DNA of 64,000 bases from NCBI GenBank assembly GCA_023053545.1, contig JAKZAN010000006.1, forward strand, positions 2,733,001 to 2,797,000, in the 5' to 3' direction. This document shows positions 34,898 to 48,205 of this stretch, one piece after another. The stretch comes from Lepidurus packardi. Lineage: Eukaryota > Arthropoda > Branchiopoda > Notostraca > Triopsidae. Within the stretch, counting starts at the first letter, position 1; every line of letters begins with the position of its first letter. The notes below the pieces were generated by a model, which saw only the letters and a program-made list of their open reading frames with translations, did not search any database and was not told the origin of the DNA. The position numbers were made by a program, and so were the translations under genes.

Positions 34898-35027
34898 TTG
34901 TTGAGAGCCGCGCGTTTTCCACAGACCTGATGAGGGTTGCACACATATACAGCCCTCGGTACACACATACATACATGTGCTGAGCTTGAGCTGTGTAAGC
35001 ACAGGTGTGGTACACACATCTACAAAT

Positions 35028-35041
35028 ACACACACACACAC
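35028..35041. repeat. CA dinucleotide microsatellite
   Basis: About seven CA units sit in a broader stretch (34930-35045) rich in acacac, cacacatac and tgtgtg words. Confidence 0.85.
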
Positions 35042-35042
35042 A

Positions 35043-35820
35043 GAGTGCGCAGACTAACAAAATCCATGGCCAAGGAGGGAAGCCTAATGGATTTCCCGTA
35101 ATTTGACGCCGCCTGCGATGATATAGCACATAACCTGAGCCGAATCTCAGCTCCCGCTTCTGTCAAGCGAAAAAAAGAAAGAAAGAAAAGAAAACAACAC
35201 GACGTAAGCTCACTCTTGTTTCCTTGCAGCCAAAAGGTCTCGAGTGCGCAGAAAGAAGAGACAAAAGCGAAGGCTTGATGACTAATGCTGAGCAGAACTT
35301 GGTATACCATTTCAGGTTTAAATTATTTATATCACTACGAGACGAATAAAAGCTTCAATAACTTAGAACGAGAACTTTCCGTTTCTTATCAAGGAAGATT
35401 AGGATTTGCTGCATTAAAGAGAAAAAAAAAATCAGAGACTTGTACTTAGAATATCAAAAACCCTAACAGAACCGAAACCGGAAAACATGCTCGAACTCCG
35501 TTGGAAAGCAGGTCATTTTAAAGGATTTGGAGATTTCCATAAAAGGAGAATAATCGCGAGAGAACGGTTAATTTTGCTTACATATTTCTAGAATGTTTAA
35601 CGTGAAGGGGGTCGAATGTATCATGCACTCGAAAAGCAGTTGAAAATCAGTGTAAATATGGATCCGTCTTGGAGTGAAAGGGGATTTGCATGAGAAGGAG
35701 ACGGTTCAGCTTAAAGGTTGCACATTCCAGTAGAATTCCTAAAACTGTAGAATGAAAATGGTTCTACGAACAGTTGGCTCCCGAAAACTACTCGCAAAAA
35801 TCTAAGTAAGAACAGACATA
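35043..35820. other. Non-coding stretch
   Basis: I see nothing identifiable beyond purine-rich low-complexity DNA near 35170-35200 and an A run near 35425. Confidence 0.5.
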
Positions 35821-36108
35821 GTAAATGCTAAATAATAAAAATTCCATATGAAAACGCTTACATGCGTATGGTTCCCGAAAGTCGAAATCCTAGAAAACAA
35901 GCTAGAGCTATATAATAGAGCTGTACTGATCTCCTACTGCATCCGACACTTGTACCTTCCACCAGTAAATGTTAAATAATAAAAATTCCATATGAAAACG
36001 ATTAAATGCCTATGGTTCCCGAAAGTCGAAATCCTAGAAAACAAGCTAGAGCTATATAATAGAGCTGTACTGATCTCCTACTGCATGCGACACTTGTACC
36101 TTCCAGCA
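35821..36108. repeat. 144-bp tandem duplication
   Basis: Two head-to-tail copies, 35821-35964 and 35965-36108, differ at six of 144 positions by my comparison (about 96 percent identity). They begin gtaaatg and end ccttccaccagc-like. The unit contains a palindromic gctagagctatataatagagc core. Frames across it do not resemble a known protein. The junction is exact, with no insertion between copies. Confidence 0.93.
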
Positions 36109-39100
36109 GAGAAAATGTGCTCAAATACATCAGGAGCGCATTTAACATATTTCTCAGGCCTTAAAACTAATTGGCGCGGCGTCATGAGCCACTTGGCTCC
36201 CACCAGACGCTTCTGGACGCCGGAGTTTATTACTCTTAACTAGAAAAACATGAAAATCTATCCCAAAACTTCCTTCAAAACCCGCCCAACAAATATCTTA
36301 TCTGAAAACCATAAAAACTCGAGATTGCTTTTGGTTTTCTTTGGTTTCGTCTCGTCGAGTGGTCAATTTTCAGTCCGCGGGCTGGAACCTGGCTTTATTT
36401 TCAGAGGTCAAACATTTGTCTAAATAACGACTAAAAGTTCCTGTCCTCTTCTTCTCTGGTTTGCCGCTTGTTTAGAACAAACTGTCACTCATAAGCCAGA
36501 ACCAATGCAGTTCTTTCCTCTTTTTTTTCGTTTTTGCCCCTCTTCTTCTTCTTCTCTCTTCTTCTGTTTAAAACTCGCCCTCTATATTAAAAAACAACAA
36601 CTCGGGAGTGTATTAAAAAGGGACAGATTTACCCACACATGGCTCCCATACAATACACAAGGTTCGTAACGGAGTTCAGGTTCATTAATCGGAGCCCAGC
36701 GATCCAAGCCGCAGATAATCCTGCCTTAACGACCTGCTCTTGTTTCGTTAACCAGGGAAAAGCCACCGATGGGTTGTAAGTGGTAACCCTGTTATTCAAA
36801 TGAGCCCATTTCTTTGTTCGACTCGCTTAACCCCCTTCCCCCCCAAGAAATACAAGGTCCTCCTAACAACAATAAAGGTTTAGCAGCCAAAGAAGCTATA
36901 CTAATTGTCTAGAAGCTTAATTACTTTTAAAAAGAATAAATTGTACATGTCCCTAATCCTCCGAAAAATGCTTCAAAAAGTATTTATTTTTAAGACCCTA
37001 TCAATACAAGAGTTGGCTTATCAAGGCGCTTGGGGGAAAGCGGAAAAGGTCTATAAAACGTGTCGTTGGGTAAACAGAAGAAAGTCGTCTTCGTCTGAGA
37101 ATCTCGTAAAGGGCAAGAAAGACTCCTAACATCTCTCTTATCATATCAACCCCATAAAGACTTATTGTCCATGGTCCAAGAGGCTCCATATGGCATCATT
37201 AATAACGTAAAAGGACTGATAAGCCCGAGCAAGGCAAGTCAGAGCCCGAGAAGATCATTTCATGGTCGAAGCAATGACAACTTGGGGAAAATGTCAAGTA
37301 TGTGGGATTTTTTTTTTTTTTTTGGCAAAGAGGAGAGAGTTGAAAGACTCGAGGAGAGAGAAAAAGGACGGCACATGTACAGAAGGTGGAAAAGGTTGAG
37401 TCATTTGTCTTGTTTTAACTGTTCTCCAGCACCATTACTAGCTCATTGTTTACCTCCGCCGAACCTTTCCTGCTGTGCTAAGAGCTGTGTCTTGTGTGTG
37501 TGTACTTTGGACGGAGAAGCTGGAGGCCCCCCTTTGATGCCTGTTTTACACAACATTCAGGCTTATGCTAACCAACGTTGTCCCTTGTACACCCCCAACT
37601 GTTGAAAAGGGGCCTAATATGTGAATGGCATGCCCTGCTGTTTTTCAAGAGTTCATAGGCCTAACAAATGTTGCGTAGTGTGTGCTTTCGCATGCCAACA
37701 GATGAGCTTGAAAAGCATCGGGATTCCTGGGTAAAGCACCGGACGCCGTTTCTAGGCCTAAATGGCTTTCAGAAAAGCTTGTTTGGCAACTGCTGAATCA
37801 GCGGAAGGGGTTGGGGAAATATCGTAGGCCTGACGTTCCGGGGAATTGCAGGGGTAGACACAGCGAATACGACGAGAACATGGCAACTACCTTGGTCTCT
37901 GCGTTTCCAACTGACCGGGCAAGTCCAGTCTTGTCTATTTATGAAAGCGACACTGAGAGTCAACAGATTTACCGTGCTTCCATGTGAATCAACGACGCGA
38001 GATTTCTAGCGTCTCCTACTGGTTTTAGTAGAAATGTCCTCTCTTTTCTGACGGTTTCTGGGGAGGTCCAAGTAACTTTTTCTCCTTAGCTAACATGGTT
38101 ACTTCTGATTGACTCTTCGGACCTTGGGGAGTAAAGTTAAAGCAATGGGATTACCTTGAGCTAATGGTACTTTTGTGAATAACTACCTTCTAGCACCGGG
38201 CGTGGAAATCGGATAGGAAATATCCGATGGTAGGCGGTTCACGGCAGAAAATTTCATCAGGAAGCCTAGAAGCGAGCATTCTTCAATGCAGAACTTAGTT
38301 TTGCTGTCAAGTCAGCTCGTGTAACTTGGCCACGCGCAGGCTTTTTGCATGGGCAAATTATGAACAACTTCTTTGCTAACCCTGTATATATTGAGACCCT
38401 CTTTTAACGGTAAAGTTACAAGTACTACATATGATTAAACTAGGTTTTTTCTTTGAAATCGTCAGATTTGATGATTCTGAAAGCAGCGCAAAAGCGAGCT
38501 ATGCCAAGAAGAAAAATTTCTCACATACCTTATGTCTTTGCCATGCTTTCTTGTTTTCAATTTGTTTTCTGGCTCTCGCGATTTTAGCGTGGATAAATTC
38601 CCTCGAATCACTTAGTTTGTGTTGAGAGTATACACAACAAACATTGCTTAAATCCTGCGACAAAGTTCGCGCTTGCCTTAGTTTAGTTATATAAGTTCTA
38701 AAACTACACAATCACTTAACTAAGTAGATCAAAACAATGGGCACAAACGGAAGAAAACCGCCAAATTCAGCATGATATCGTCACTATACTAATTTCGATA
38801 TTGAACTTTTGCTTCCCTTTTGCCGATATCAATAGAAAGGAACAAAGGCCAGCCCTCAAAAACGCGCGATATAGAAGGATGCACAGCTTGTCTTCTGTAG
38901 AAGAGCTGCTTCGTATTTCCTTATCGAGTTTTAAACGTAGTTTAAGCTGAATCATCCCTGTATTACTATAAAAGAAGATTCTTATCTCTGTGATTGCTAT
39001 TTTCTACAAAATAGTCTGTACCTTGCCTAAATGGACATCAGAATAGATCAGCCATGAGATGAATATACAAGCAGAAGAAAGTTCATGCGACGAAGCAGAC

Positions 39101-42100
39101 CATACCTTTCTCATCAATTTCACTATGTAACTCTCCGTTTGCTTTTCCTTAATAAACCGATACATATTAACTTCATTAAACACGCAGACGTAGTGGGGTT
39201 CGAATTGACGTATGTACCTCCAAAATTGTGGATTGTGAAGCCCAATTGTGCCCCCAACATCCTGGAGCCTTAAAATGATCATGTCAATTGGAAGGAACTC
39301 TCATGACGATGGATGCAATTTCGAAGGTAAAGTGCCGTTTATTGTCTATTTAGATGTTCTCTGATTTTCAAGTTGCAGTGTCTGAGAGAAGGGACACATG
39401 TTGCGTTCGTCCGTATTGCAGTATATATCATCCCCACACCGGATAGTGCCATCGAGCCAAGTTCTGTCTGACGCGTGACCAATTCGAGTTTTAGCTTCAT
39501 TTCAAAGTCTAATAGGCTCTCTCCTAACATTGAGCGAAGGAGGAACAGAGAAGCCACAGAAAAAAAACACACAGAAAAAACCTCTGCATAATTAGATAGG
39601 CAAACAAGCTCGCAAAGACTTTGACAGGACCGTCCGTAGTAAATTTACAGCTTACTCTGCTATCGCTTACGTGCAATCAGACAGAATATTTTCAATCGCG
39701 TGGGCTTTTAAAAAGCAGCACACCAAAGCCCCAAGGCCCCTTTTTCATCATCCCATCATATACGCCAAAGAACATCTCTACATATTTTACGTTTTTTTGG
39801 CCCAGCAAGGTCAGTTGACCATAACCCAATCCAAATCCCTTTCCGAACACAAGATCCTGCTTGGATGCGTATTAAAACGCGTATATAAAGCCTGAATTGG
39901 GACTGCAGAATAGGCCATAAAACTGGATCTTCAGAACGCAGAGGTGCAGAAAATCGCACTTCGTAAGACGTTGGTCGTGTTGCTTTCCCTTCGTTTACAC
40001 GAAGCCTTGGACCATGGGTCAAGAGGCCAGGAATCCACTGCTATTGTTATGCTATGATGTGTTTCAGCTCCGGTTCTCATAGCATTTTCTGTTTACATTG
40101 AGTCTTTTATTACGTAAAGTTGGAGCCAAGCGTGTGCATCTCTCCAGCGTCGACGTGAAATTTGGCGCCTTCTTCAAGCTGCTTTAGAAAAGAAATCGCT
40201 GGAGTAGGTTTACTAACCCCACATTCTCGAAACCCCCGTAGTTTTTCACATGTCCAAGACAATAGCCGCCTTTCATGCTCAATCCCCGGCCACATGTCCC
40301 CAGTTTTCGGCGTGCTAGGTGCAATTAGCTCCCTTGGACCCTCTGCGTGACAGCAACAGCCGCGGATTGATAGTTGAACGGTTCCCAGACATTCCGTCAT
40401 AAATTCCCTCGAGAGAAACACCTTATTCCTGAACTATGAACCTTTTTTACCCTTTCAAAATTTCGCAATAAATAGTTTTAAAGCTGCCTTCCCAGTGGGG
40501 GAAAATTTAGCAAAAAAGATTTCCAGCGTATATATGTGCAGGGCATCAGTTGACTTTGGTGTGGACTTAAAAAAGTAACGACCGGAACTTTTTTAACAGG
40601 AACTTTAATCCAGTTATCCTCATGACCGGTTTCCAAGCCACAGGAAAAGGAAAAGGACCTCAATAAGCGGAAGTCCAAAGCCTATATGCGAGGCAGAAAA
40701 ATAAACAGCGCACAAGTTCTTGACTTTTAAGGGGGGTAGGAGGGGAAGGGTCGCTGTGGGGTTGCTGTGGAACTCATCTCGGATCTTGGAGGAGGTAAAA
40801 GTTTTCTTCTTATTAGTTCAGGAGGCAAATGAAGTCTTTTCCCTTTTCCGCGGTCTTGTGGACGTTTTAAGTTTCGGAACGGGTTAGAAACTTGTAGCAT
40901 ATTAGGATGTTGGCTTGGCGAAAGGATTTTCGAGAGCTTGGGTTGATGTTTCCGGTCGTCTGTGGTGCATGCACACTGTTCAGGCTTCCTAACCTTAAAC
41001 TTGTTAGAACGGTTCCCGGACAGCTTTTACTCAAAGCTTCCTAGATAGTACGATGACGAACTTAGCTAAACGTGACCCTTAAAATTGTCCACCCATTCAA
41101 AAATTGTGTTCAGAAAACCTAAGCGAGTTCGAAAAAAAAGGAACGCTCTAAGCATGTTAATAATTTTGCATAGAATTAATGATTTTAGGCACTTTAAGGA
41201 ACTTCAAGGGTCTAGGTCGTAATTAAACTGAGGATCATTTGGTTAAGAAGTTTCGTCGACTCGGTTGATAGTTTTCTTTTCGTGTAAAGGGAATTTGAGA
41301 GTGATCTCGACCTTAGTGTTGCTTAACTTTATTAAGCTATGAGTATATTTTTGACTTCTAAACTCCCAGAATCTCACAGGTGCAACACTAGTCATATACG
41401 TAATTATTGTGACTAATCCAAGAAATATCTGATTGATTTTCCTCCATCTGGATAAGAGGGACCTGCCCAAGACCAGTTCTGTAGTTCAAGAGAGTTGTTA
41501 ATTCCTTATCTTTTGATCGTTCTTTCCAGATTTCTATTTCGACTAGGCTTAGCAGATTTCAACAATATATAGCATTATCTCTATTTTATGTTAATGTCCT
41601 GTTACCCAGCCCTGGAAATTATGTAACGCATAATTACGTCTCGGTATATAAGACGGCGTTTGGTATAAAATTGGGTGTTACCTTAAAGCCCCAATAGCGA
41701 GTCTATATGTTATATTATTGCTTTATGTGTCTCTGACTCAATCTTGACTGGTATATAGGAGCGAGAGTGGGTGCGAGCTGGGCAATTTAATGGGCGCAGG
41801 TGGTCCAAGTCAGATATTCAAATTGTGTTTGGAGAAGCTCTCCAGACACGGAGTTGGAGGTGTCGAAGTTCTGGCAATGAAAACGAAAAGAAACAAACAA
41901 CAACAAAACTCAGACTTGGATATAGTAATGTTTCTAGTATTACAACGACTCTGGAACCTCCCATTCGCTCTTTTGTTGCTTTCATGGACTGTTTTTGCCC
42001 TCTACTTTTTGATTTTCTTCTTTTTTTGTGTAAGAATCCTAAGATCTGGCGCATGTGGATCAAGTTTGTATCATTCAAGACGAGTTTTGGGAGGCTGTGC

Positions 42101-43951
42101 GTGGCGTGCTGCTGCGAAACTTGTTACTTGTTATGTGTTTAATTACTTGGGCAGTTATCGAAGCCCTCCATGACATCCATCAAGGCAGAATTCTGCTTCG
42201 CATGCTCAGTGCCTTGTTAGAATCCTTTGCGTGCCCCTTTGGTATATGGCCATAAAGAGATGCGAGCAAGATATGCAAATTACGGAGAAGCGAAAGAAAA
42301 AAAAAGCAAAGAAAAAGCTTATGTTGTGTACCCAGAGGAACGTTTGCTAGCTCTTATGGGAGAGAGGTCACCTTTTTTATTTGGCTTCATATAATAGTGA
42401 AGCAGATGTGTGTTGTGTGTGTGTGTGTGGTGTGAGGGGTGGAGGGGAAGGCGGTACGGGGGAAGAGGGCACGACTAGGGTGCAAATCAAAGCCCATCAA
42501 GGAAAAAGTCGCGGTGTTTTTAGACATGACCAAATAAGTTTGGCTCATTAATTTTTCATCTGTTTCGGTTCGTTTTCCCTCAACCTACAGCTTTTGAAAA
42601 AAAAGCACATTGTGAATGCACAAAAATGTGTGTGTTTTCACGCAGAAGGTTTAGGTCGCCTCATTACAACCCTTAAAAGCGTCTTTACGTCGACACTCGA
42701 GTCCATACAAGGTCCGGCTGCATATAATCTCCGTGTTTTGACTTGCAAAGTTGATATTGCGGGATAGGTTTGTCTCGTCGCCCTGTCAGGAAACGTAATT
42801 AAAAAAAGGTTTCTTGGTCAAGTCCAAGCATTCCCAGAAGCTTTTTTTTATTAGGTTGCTCAGTTATGAGTCTTACGAATTGGACAGCTCAAGACAAGCT
42901 TGAGATTGTCTCCTCTCGCTTCATTACCCAGATCCTTTAATTACGACTGGTTAGATTCAACGAGACCAATTTGGCTAGGTTCAGTCAGAAACGCGTTTCA
43001 CCCCCTTCTTGGTAGTTTCTTATTTACCTTTCCAAGAGAGTAAGAAAGGGTTAAGAGGTCACGGCCTAGTTGCGTAATTAGGATACGTCTTTGGTTTGTT
43101 GAAAGTTTCGTGCTCATTTTGTTCAGAGCTTTAGAGATTGTCTTATCGTTTCTCACATTCCTCTTTTGGATTCTGTATTCCCTTTTAAAGACATCTTCAA
43201 TTTAAATGAGATTTATAAAAGAATGAGGGCTTTTCCCATCTTAAAGTTCGTAATCAAAGTGTTAGTGTATCTTTGAGATACTCTAGCAAAACACGAAATG
43301 TTTACTTATTATGAAGTTGCAGTGGCATTTTACGCCATAGATTCCATGTAGTAGTTCCAGTTGAAGTTTAAACTTAATTACGAGCAGAAGTTGTATTTCG
43401 TCATTATTAGGCGTTTTCCCAACACCATGGACTTGATTTATTAGCAGCAAGGAAAACAAAGAACAACATACGTTGAATTTTCGTTTCAGACTTCTCCTTA
43501 CTTGCACCATCTGGGATTACGCAATAACGCAATTTAACGGAAAGTCAGGTTTCTTTCCTGCTTGCAATTGAACGTGTTTTCCATTGTTGTATTGCGAATT
43601 TTACATGTGTTTTGGGTTCGGGCTTAATGTATGCCCGATTTCGCCTGTCGTTTTGCTTTGCGTCCATTGAAATATTACCAGTTCTTTTCACAAACACCTT
43701 TTCTGGTCAACGGGGAATGTAAGGATGGGGATACGCAGAAGCCCTTACGCACCTAATAAATTCCTGGGAAATGGACCCATTGTCCTTTCGTGTGCCGTTT
43801 AAATGCATTATTGCTGCGAAAAGCTTGTTTACATGGCAGGTTTTTAAAAGTCTTCCTGATCCTGTTCCTTATGCTTCGCTTTATGCCAAGAAACGGGAAG
43901 GGAGACCATTGGGTCTCAACTTGAAACTCTAATCGGCCATAGTTTATGTTA
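36109..43951. other. Non-coding stretch with microsatellites
   Basis: No recognised gene. Simple sequence includes a CTT-rich run at 36541-36565, a 16-base T run at 37308-37323, and a GT microsatellite at 42405-42435 followed by G-rich DNA. An ATG frame of 127 codons at 41790-42173 contains a long hydrophobic segment but is unrecognised, and another overlaps it at +1. A 92-codon minus-strand ATG frame at 39004-39282 is also unrecognised. Confidence 0.5.
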
Positions 43952-44082
43952 TTATCTATTTAAACTGAAACACTTGATTCGCAGCATTCGCTTGTTTCGC
44001 AGCATTCGCTTGATTCGCAGCATTCGCTCGATCCTTGTTATCTATTTAAACTGAAACACTTTGCATTCGCTCGATCCTTGTT
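43952..44082. repeat. Composite minisatellite: 18-bp triplets inside a larger direct repeat
   Basis: Three 18-bp units of the type gattcgcagcattcgctt lie at 43976-43993, 43994-44011 and 44012-44029. They are preceded by a 24-bp block starting ttatctatttaaactg (43952) and followed by gatccttgtt. The 24-bp block recurs exactly at 44038-44061, followed by a shortened 18-mer (44062-44072) and again gatccttgtt. The second large unit thus carries one truncated 18-mer where the first carries three. Confidence 0.9.
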
Positions 44083-47000
44083 GGTGAGCGATGGCGTTCG
44101 AATCATTTTTATGTTTGATTCCTCTCATGGAAAGATAGAACTTGCCTTCTGTATCACACGCTGGGGACAAAAAAAAACGTTCCGGAAATTGCAGAGTTCA
44201 TAATGATGACATACGTCGGTGGGATGAGAGATAAGGAGCGGAAGAAAAGTTGAGGACTACGCCCCAGAATTCCTTGTTTCCTAAACCCAAAATTAAGAAA
44301 AAAAATATAAAAGAAGATGAATAAGGAAGAACTGGAGGAAAGTCATCCTCTACATGACCGAAAAACGATGACAAGGCTTCTCCTTGTCTTCTCGAGCCTT
44401 GGGGTCAGCATAAGCATTCAGCATCTTGGCCATATGAGCTCCTCATGTACTTTATAGAGATATACAGTGTGTTAGGCTGTCCCTTCTCCGCTTTTGTTTT
44501 TGCTGCGGGTTTTATGAAAGTGCGGCCGAAGGGCAGGCCGGGACTTGGCTTTCGAATTTTACCCAGAATCCAGAACGTCAGCGTTGGAAGCATGGACATT
44601 TACTGAGCAAATCTCAAAGGTCAGCAGCGTATGCAAAGCAAAAAGCCAAGTGGTTGTTAAGTGCATGTCGTTGCCCTGGCGAAGAAGGATTCTCTTGGTA
44701 TGAATTGGCCCTGGCAAGAAAAGTATTGAGAACTGTTTGAGAGCAAGTCGAGGCAAAGATTCGCGGAAGGGAGCAGCGAATTTAGCAACAGCAGTCGAGG
44801 GACATTAAACCAAAGCTGTAAAAACTTGAGGTTAGACTTTGCCGATTTTCTTCGGCAAAATCGGGTTTGTGGCTATTTACTAGCGTAGCAATGAACCCAG
44901 AACTGATTCAATCGACGCTTTGCGCGATAAGAATGAGCCTGGGTTAGTAAAGAAATCTATAGTGAGGAAAAGCCATACTCTTGCACCTAATCTCGTGTGT
45001 GTAATAAGGCTTGTTAGCATGATGGGGTAATCCAAAAAGCTGACCTCCGAGTTCATATTAACTTAACGTAAGCTTTGTTTGGCGTGACTTTGGATCGTTT
45101 TATGCGAATAGATGTTCGACGGTTTACCATGAGTAGAAACTGTACCGGCCCAAGAGAACATTTCATTGTGCTCTTACTTTCATAAACTTGACTACGATGG
45201 GTTATCGCGCCTTGAGAGTAAGGTAAAGTTGTTTTAATAAGGGGTTGAAGGAGGAATTAAGGAAAAGAATGAAAGTTGGATTAGTTCCTAAGTTTGAAGA
45301 ATTTGAAAGACACCAAAAAGAGGCAACGGTAGTGTTTTGCGTGGGAGGGAAACGTGAAGCTCGAAACTGGAATTAAATGCGCGCAACGTTCGTAGATTAT
45401 TTCGGGTAGGAATGTCTTGCGAGTAAGAGGTCTTGTCTTATCTAAATGACGTCGTCATTCAATGAAATCTAATCTGCATAGTGTGTAAATTTTTTATGTG
45501 TAAAATTAAAAGTGAAGCATCTCTCCTATACTGGTACTATTTCCGTAAACTTTTGATCCTATTTCAACATTTAAGTCCCGTGTATTTTTGGTTGCAGATC
45601 ACAGCCCGAGTTAGACGTAAGATGCAAAAAAATAAGAATGGAGTCTAAAGAGTCGTAGCAAGTTAATCGGATTACTTGTTAAAGACAGAAAGGGGAAAGC
45701 TGGATGCCATGAAGCCCATTTGGAAAAGAAGAGGCTAATGACCACAGAGCAGCAATAATAAGCTTAGCCTGTCATGCAAATGTGTGTTATATATGTGTGC
45801 TCGAGTTCGATTCATTTGAAAAAGGCTTCCCTTTCACTTTTCTCCCTTTTATCTTTACAATAACTCTGTATACTGGCTCAATTAAAACGTGGGAACCATT
45901 CATAAAGCTGGCGCCCGATTTCTCTCTCAAACGTTCCTTAAGCCAACAGAAAATAATGGGAACTGTACTTACCACCCACCACGCAATGTTTAATTTTCGC
46001 CCCGATAACATCGTCACCTCAGGAACCATTCGACTGCCCAATGTATGCGTGAATGAACACGGTTATGCACGCTGCACGCATCACGTAGACACCGTCAAGC
46101 CGAGGCAAAAATGGAGGCAGAACACTTTCCGTGTTAACTATATATAGTTAATAAATCCAGGCAAATTGGCTGGCTTAAGCAACTCGGAAACAAGTTGCCA
46201 CGCTAGAGCATCATCACCACCCCCTCTCATAATTCCCGGAGCTCAAGATTTCATGGTCAGCATATCAAAAAGCTATTGCCTTGCCCCGTTTTCGCCGTAC
46301 ATAGCTCGGCCATAAAATCGTTGCAAGCTGCTCCCGATAAAAACCGTGGCTCTTGGGGGAATTTTATATTTATATGTATATAATAAAACGGCTCTTGGAT
46401 GCGATATCTACAATATTAGCATTTTGGTACGAAACTACCAGTCTCCACCTACATAAAACGTCTAAAAATATGACTATCCTATGTGTGCTTAGCGTATGGG
46501 GCAAGAACAACCAACATCAGACGTTGGGATTTTGATAGATTCGTATAGGCCATATTATTTGAAGTACAAAAACTGTGTTCTAAAGTTTTCAGATTCGTTT
46601 TTTTAAAGATTTAATCACGAGTTGTTGGCATGCAAACTTTGGGTCGTGACGTCACAGACGCGTCATGGCGTGGCTTACAACCCACGTTGCCATGGTTACT
46701 GTTTATTTATATAACTTAAGATTTATATATAATTTATATAACGCCAAAAAGCCGGGAATTCCTAATTCTTGAAATTTCCCTCTGTATTGTCGTAAATTAC
46801 TACTGGCGCGTGATAGAAAGAAAAATATCACTGGAAACTAGATTTCTTGTCCTGTTTCTTTAGTCGAAGCTATTTCTGGCAAATAACAAGGCTTCGCACC
46901 CAGAGCAAGAAATCTAAATCTAATGAAACTTTTAAACGCATTGGGGCTAACTTTTCCTCTCTACATGGATAACCTTTCCTTATCTAGATATTTTATTCGG

Positions 47001-48168
47001 AAGTCTAGAACGAACTTGCATCTGAAAACGTTGTATTGGGAATCAGTAATTTCTAGTAATTTTTGGTTATAACCTGCTTTATCAAACTTAATCGATGTTA
47101 TTGGTAATGAGAGTTATTTAAATCATTAGATTTTTTTGGAAAATTGTTGGAAAAAATTAATGAATGAGGGAGGACTTTGTGGTCCATGACAAATGTATCG
47201 GTATGTAGACGGCTTCCTTTATAGAAGGAAAGACCAGGTTAAGTACACAATCGTTAGCAAGCAGGCAACCTCATGTCACGAGACCTATTAATTGATGGCA
47301 GATATCGAGTTATCGAGTTGTGTTTTTCGGGCAACCGCCAAGCAGTAAGTCGTGCTGTTCCACTTCGAGCTCCCTCGTATTATGCAAGTCTAACAGCGCA
47401 GTGTAACTTGGTGCTTTTAAGCGCCGTGACTTTGGTCTAATTTGCATATCTTGATGCGTTTGTTGGAAACAGAGCGAATTCCGACCCCCCTTTTGGTACC
47501 CCTCTTCCCTTCCCATACAAAGATGAAATCAGTTATCTCCGCAACCTCAAGTCGTGTTTGCCGCATGGCAGCCGCGACTGCCAACCTGTTCGTACTTCTA
47601 AATAAAATCTCTCTTATAAGGCTGCTGCATGTAACTGACGTTGAAAGCACCCAAGGAAAAACTAAATTAGATTGAGAGAAACTGAAAAAAAAAATACAGG
47701 ATCAGCTTTTCTTGCGTTACTTGAAGAGAAAAACACGAGGTTTTAAACGAATTTCTGAACCCTATAGAACAGTTACGAAGTCGGAACACGAACTGTTGTG
47801 GTACATACAGCTGATATCCCTAGGACTGCAGTTCCGTGTTCCCCGCATGGTGATGTATTACAGTGTACCTTATGTCACGAAACGAAAGCTTTTTCTTAAC
47901 ATTTTGTGTCCGAGCTCCCTTATTTTGAACTTGGTTCCGGTCTCAATATATGCTTTCTAGAAATGGAGGCTAGGCTGCTGTTTAGCAGAGACCAGAAGCC
48001 CACAAATCGCCTTGACATCACCTTGGCACGCCTACTCGCTCGAACTCCGTAATACGGTGTCATTCATGACATGCGTAGCGCTTGGAAGCATGATACTGTA
48101 CTATAAGGAGGGAAAATGAAAAGGTAGTGTAGGTAAGCGACTTGGTTTAAGCCGAGTTTGTTTGAGTT
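44083..48168. other. Non-coding stretch; one candidate regulatory cluster
   Basis: No recognised gene. A small hairpin at about 44834-44855 (tttgccga / tcggcaaa) lies early in the stretch. A CRE and X-box-like pair is listed separately at 46646-46699, followed by repeated tatataa-type words to about 46742. Reading frames at 45782-46147 overlap on both strands and start with GTG, so they are not convincing. Confidence 0.5.
46646..46699. promoter_or_regulatory. Candidate regulatory cluster: CRE palindrome plus X-box-like site
   Basis: GTGACGTCAC (46646-46655) is a perfect palindrome around the CREB/ATF site TGACGTCA. Thirty bases further on, gttgccatggttac (46686-46699) matches the RFX X-box half GTTGCC and a degenerate second half. 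The 50-bp interval is CpG-rich against an AT-rich background. Just downstream are several tatataa words. Known co-occurrence of CRE and X-box sites in animal promoters makes a promoter or enhancer plausible, but no gene start is visible. Confidence 0.35.
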
Positions 48169-48205
48169 TATTAAGCAACCACGCGTGCCTCGTGGTTGCT
48201 TAATA
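48169..48205. repeat. Perfect 15-bp hairpin with 7-base loop
   Basis: Arms tattaagcaaccacg (48169-48183) and cgtggttgcttaata (48191-48205) are exact complements around cgtgcct. This is the longest uninterrupted stem of its kind outside the mobile-element nest. I recognise no RNA family. Confidence 0.88.

Noticed and set aside
37505-37530. Match of tggacggagaa to the start of miR-184
   Set aside because: Only 11 bases match, and no complementary arm is present nearby to make a precursor hairpin.
39195-39212. tRNA B-box-like word ggttcgaatt
   Set aside because: The box is incomplete, and there is no A-box or acceptor stem around it.
41790-42173. 127-codon ATG frame with a long hydrophobic segment
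   Set aside because: The hydrophobic part comes from a T-rich tract, a +1 frame is equally open, and the start context is weak (T at -3).
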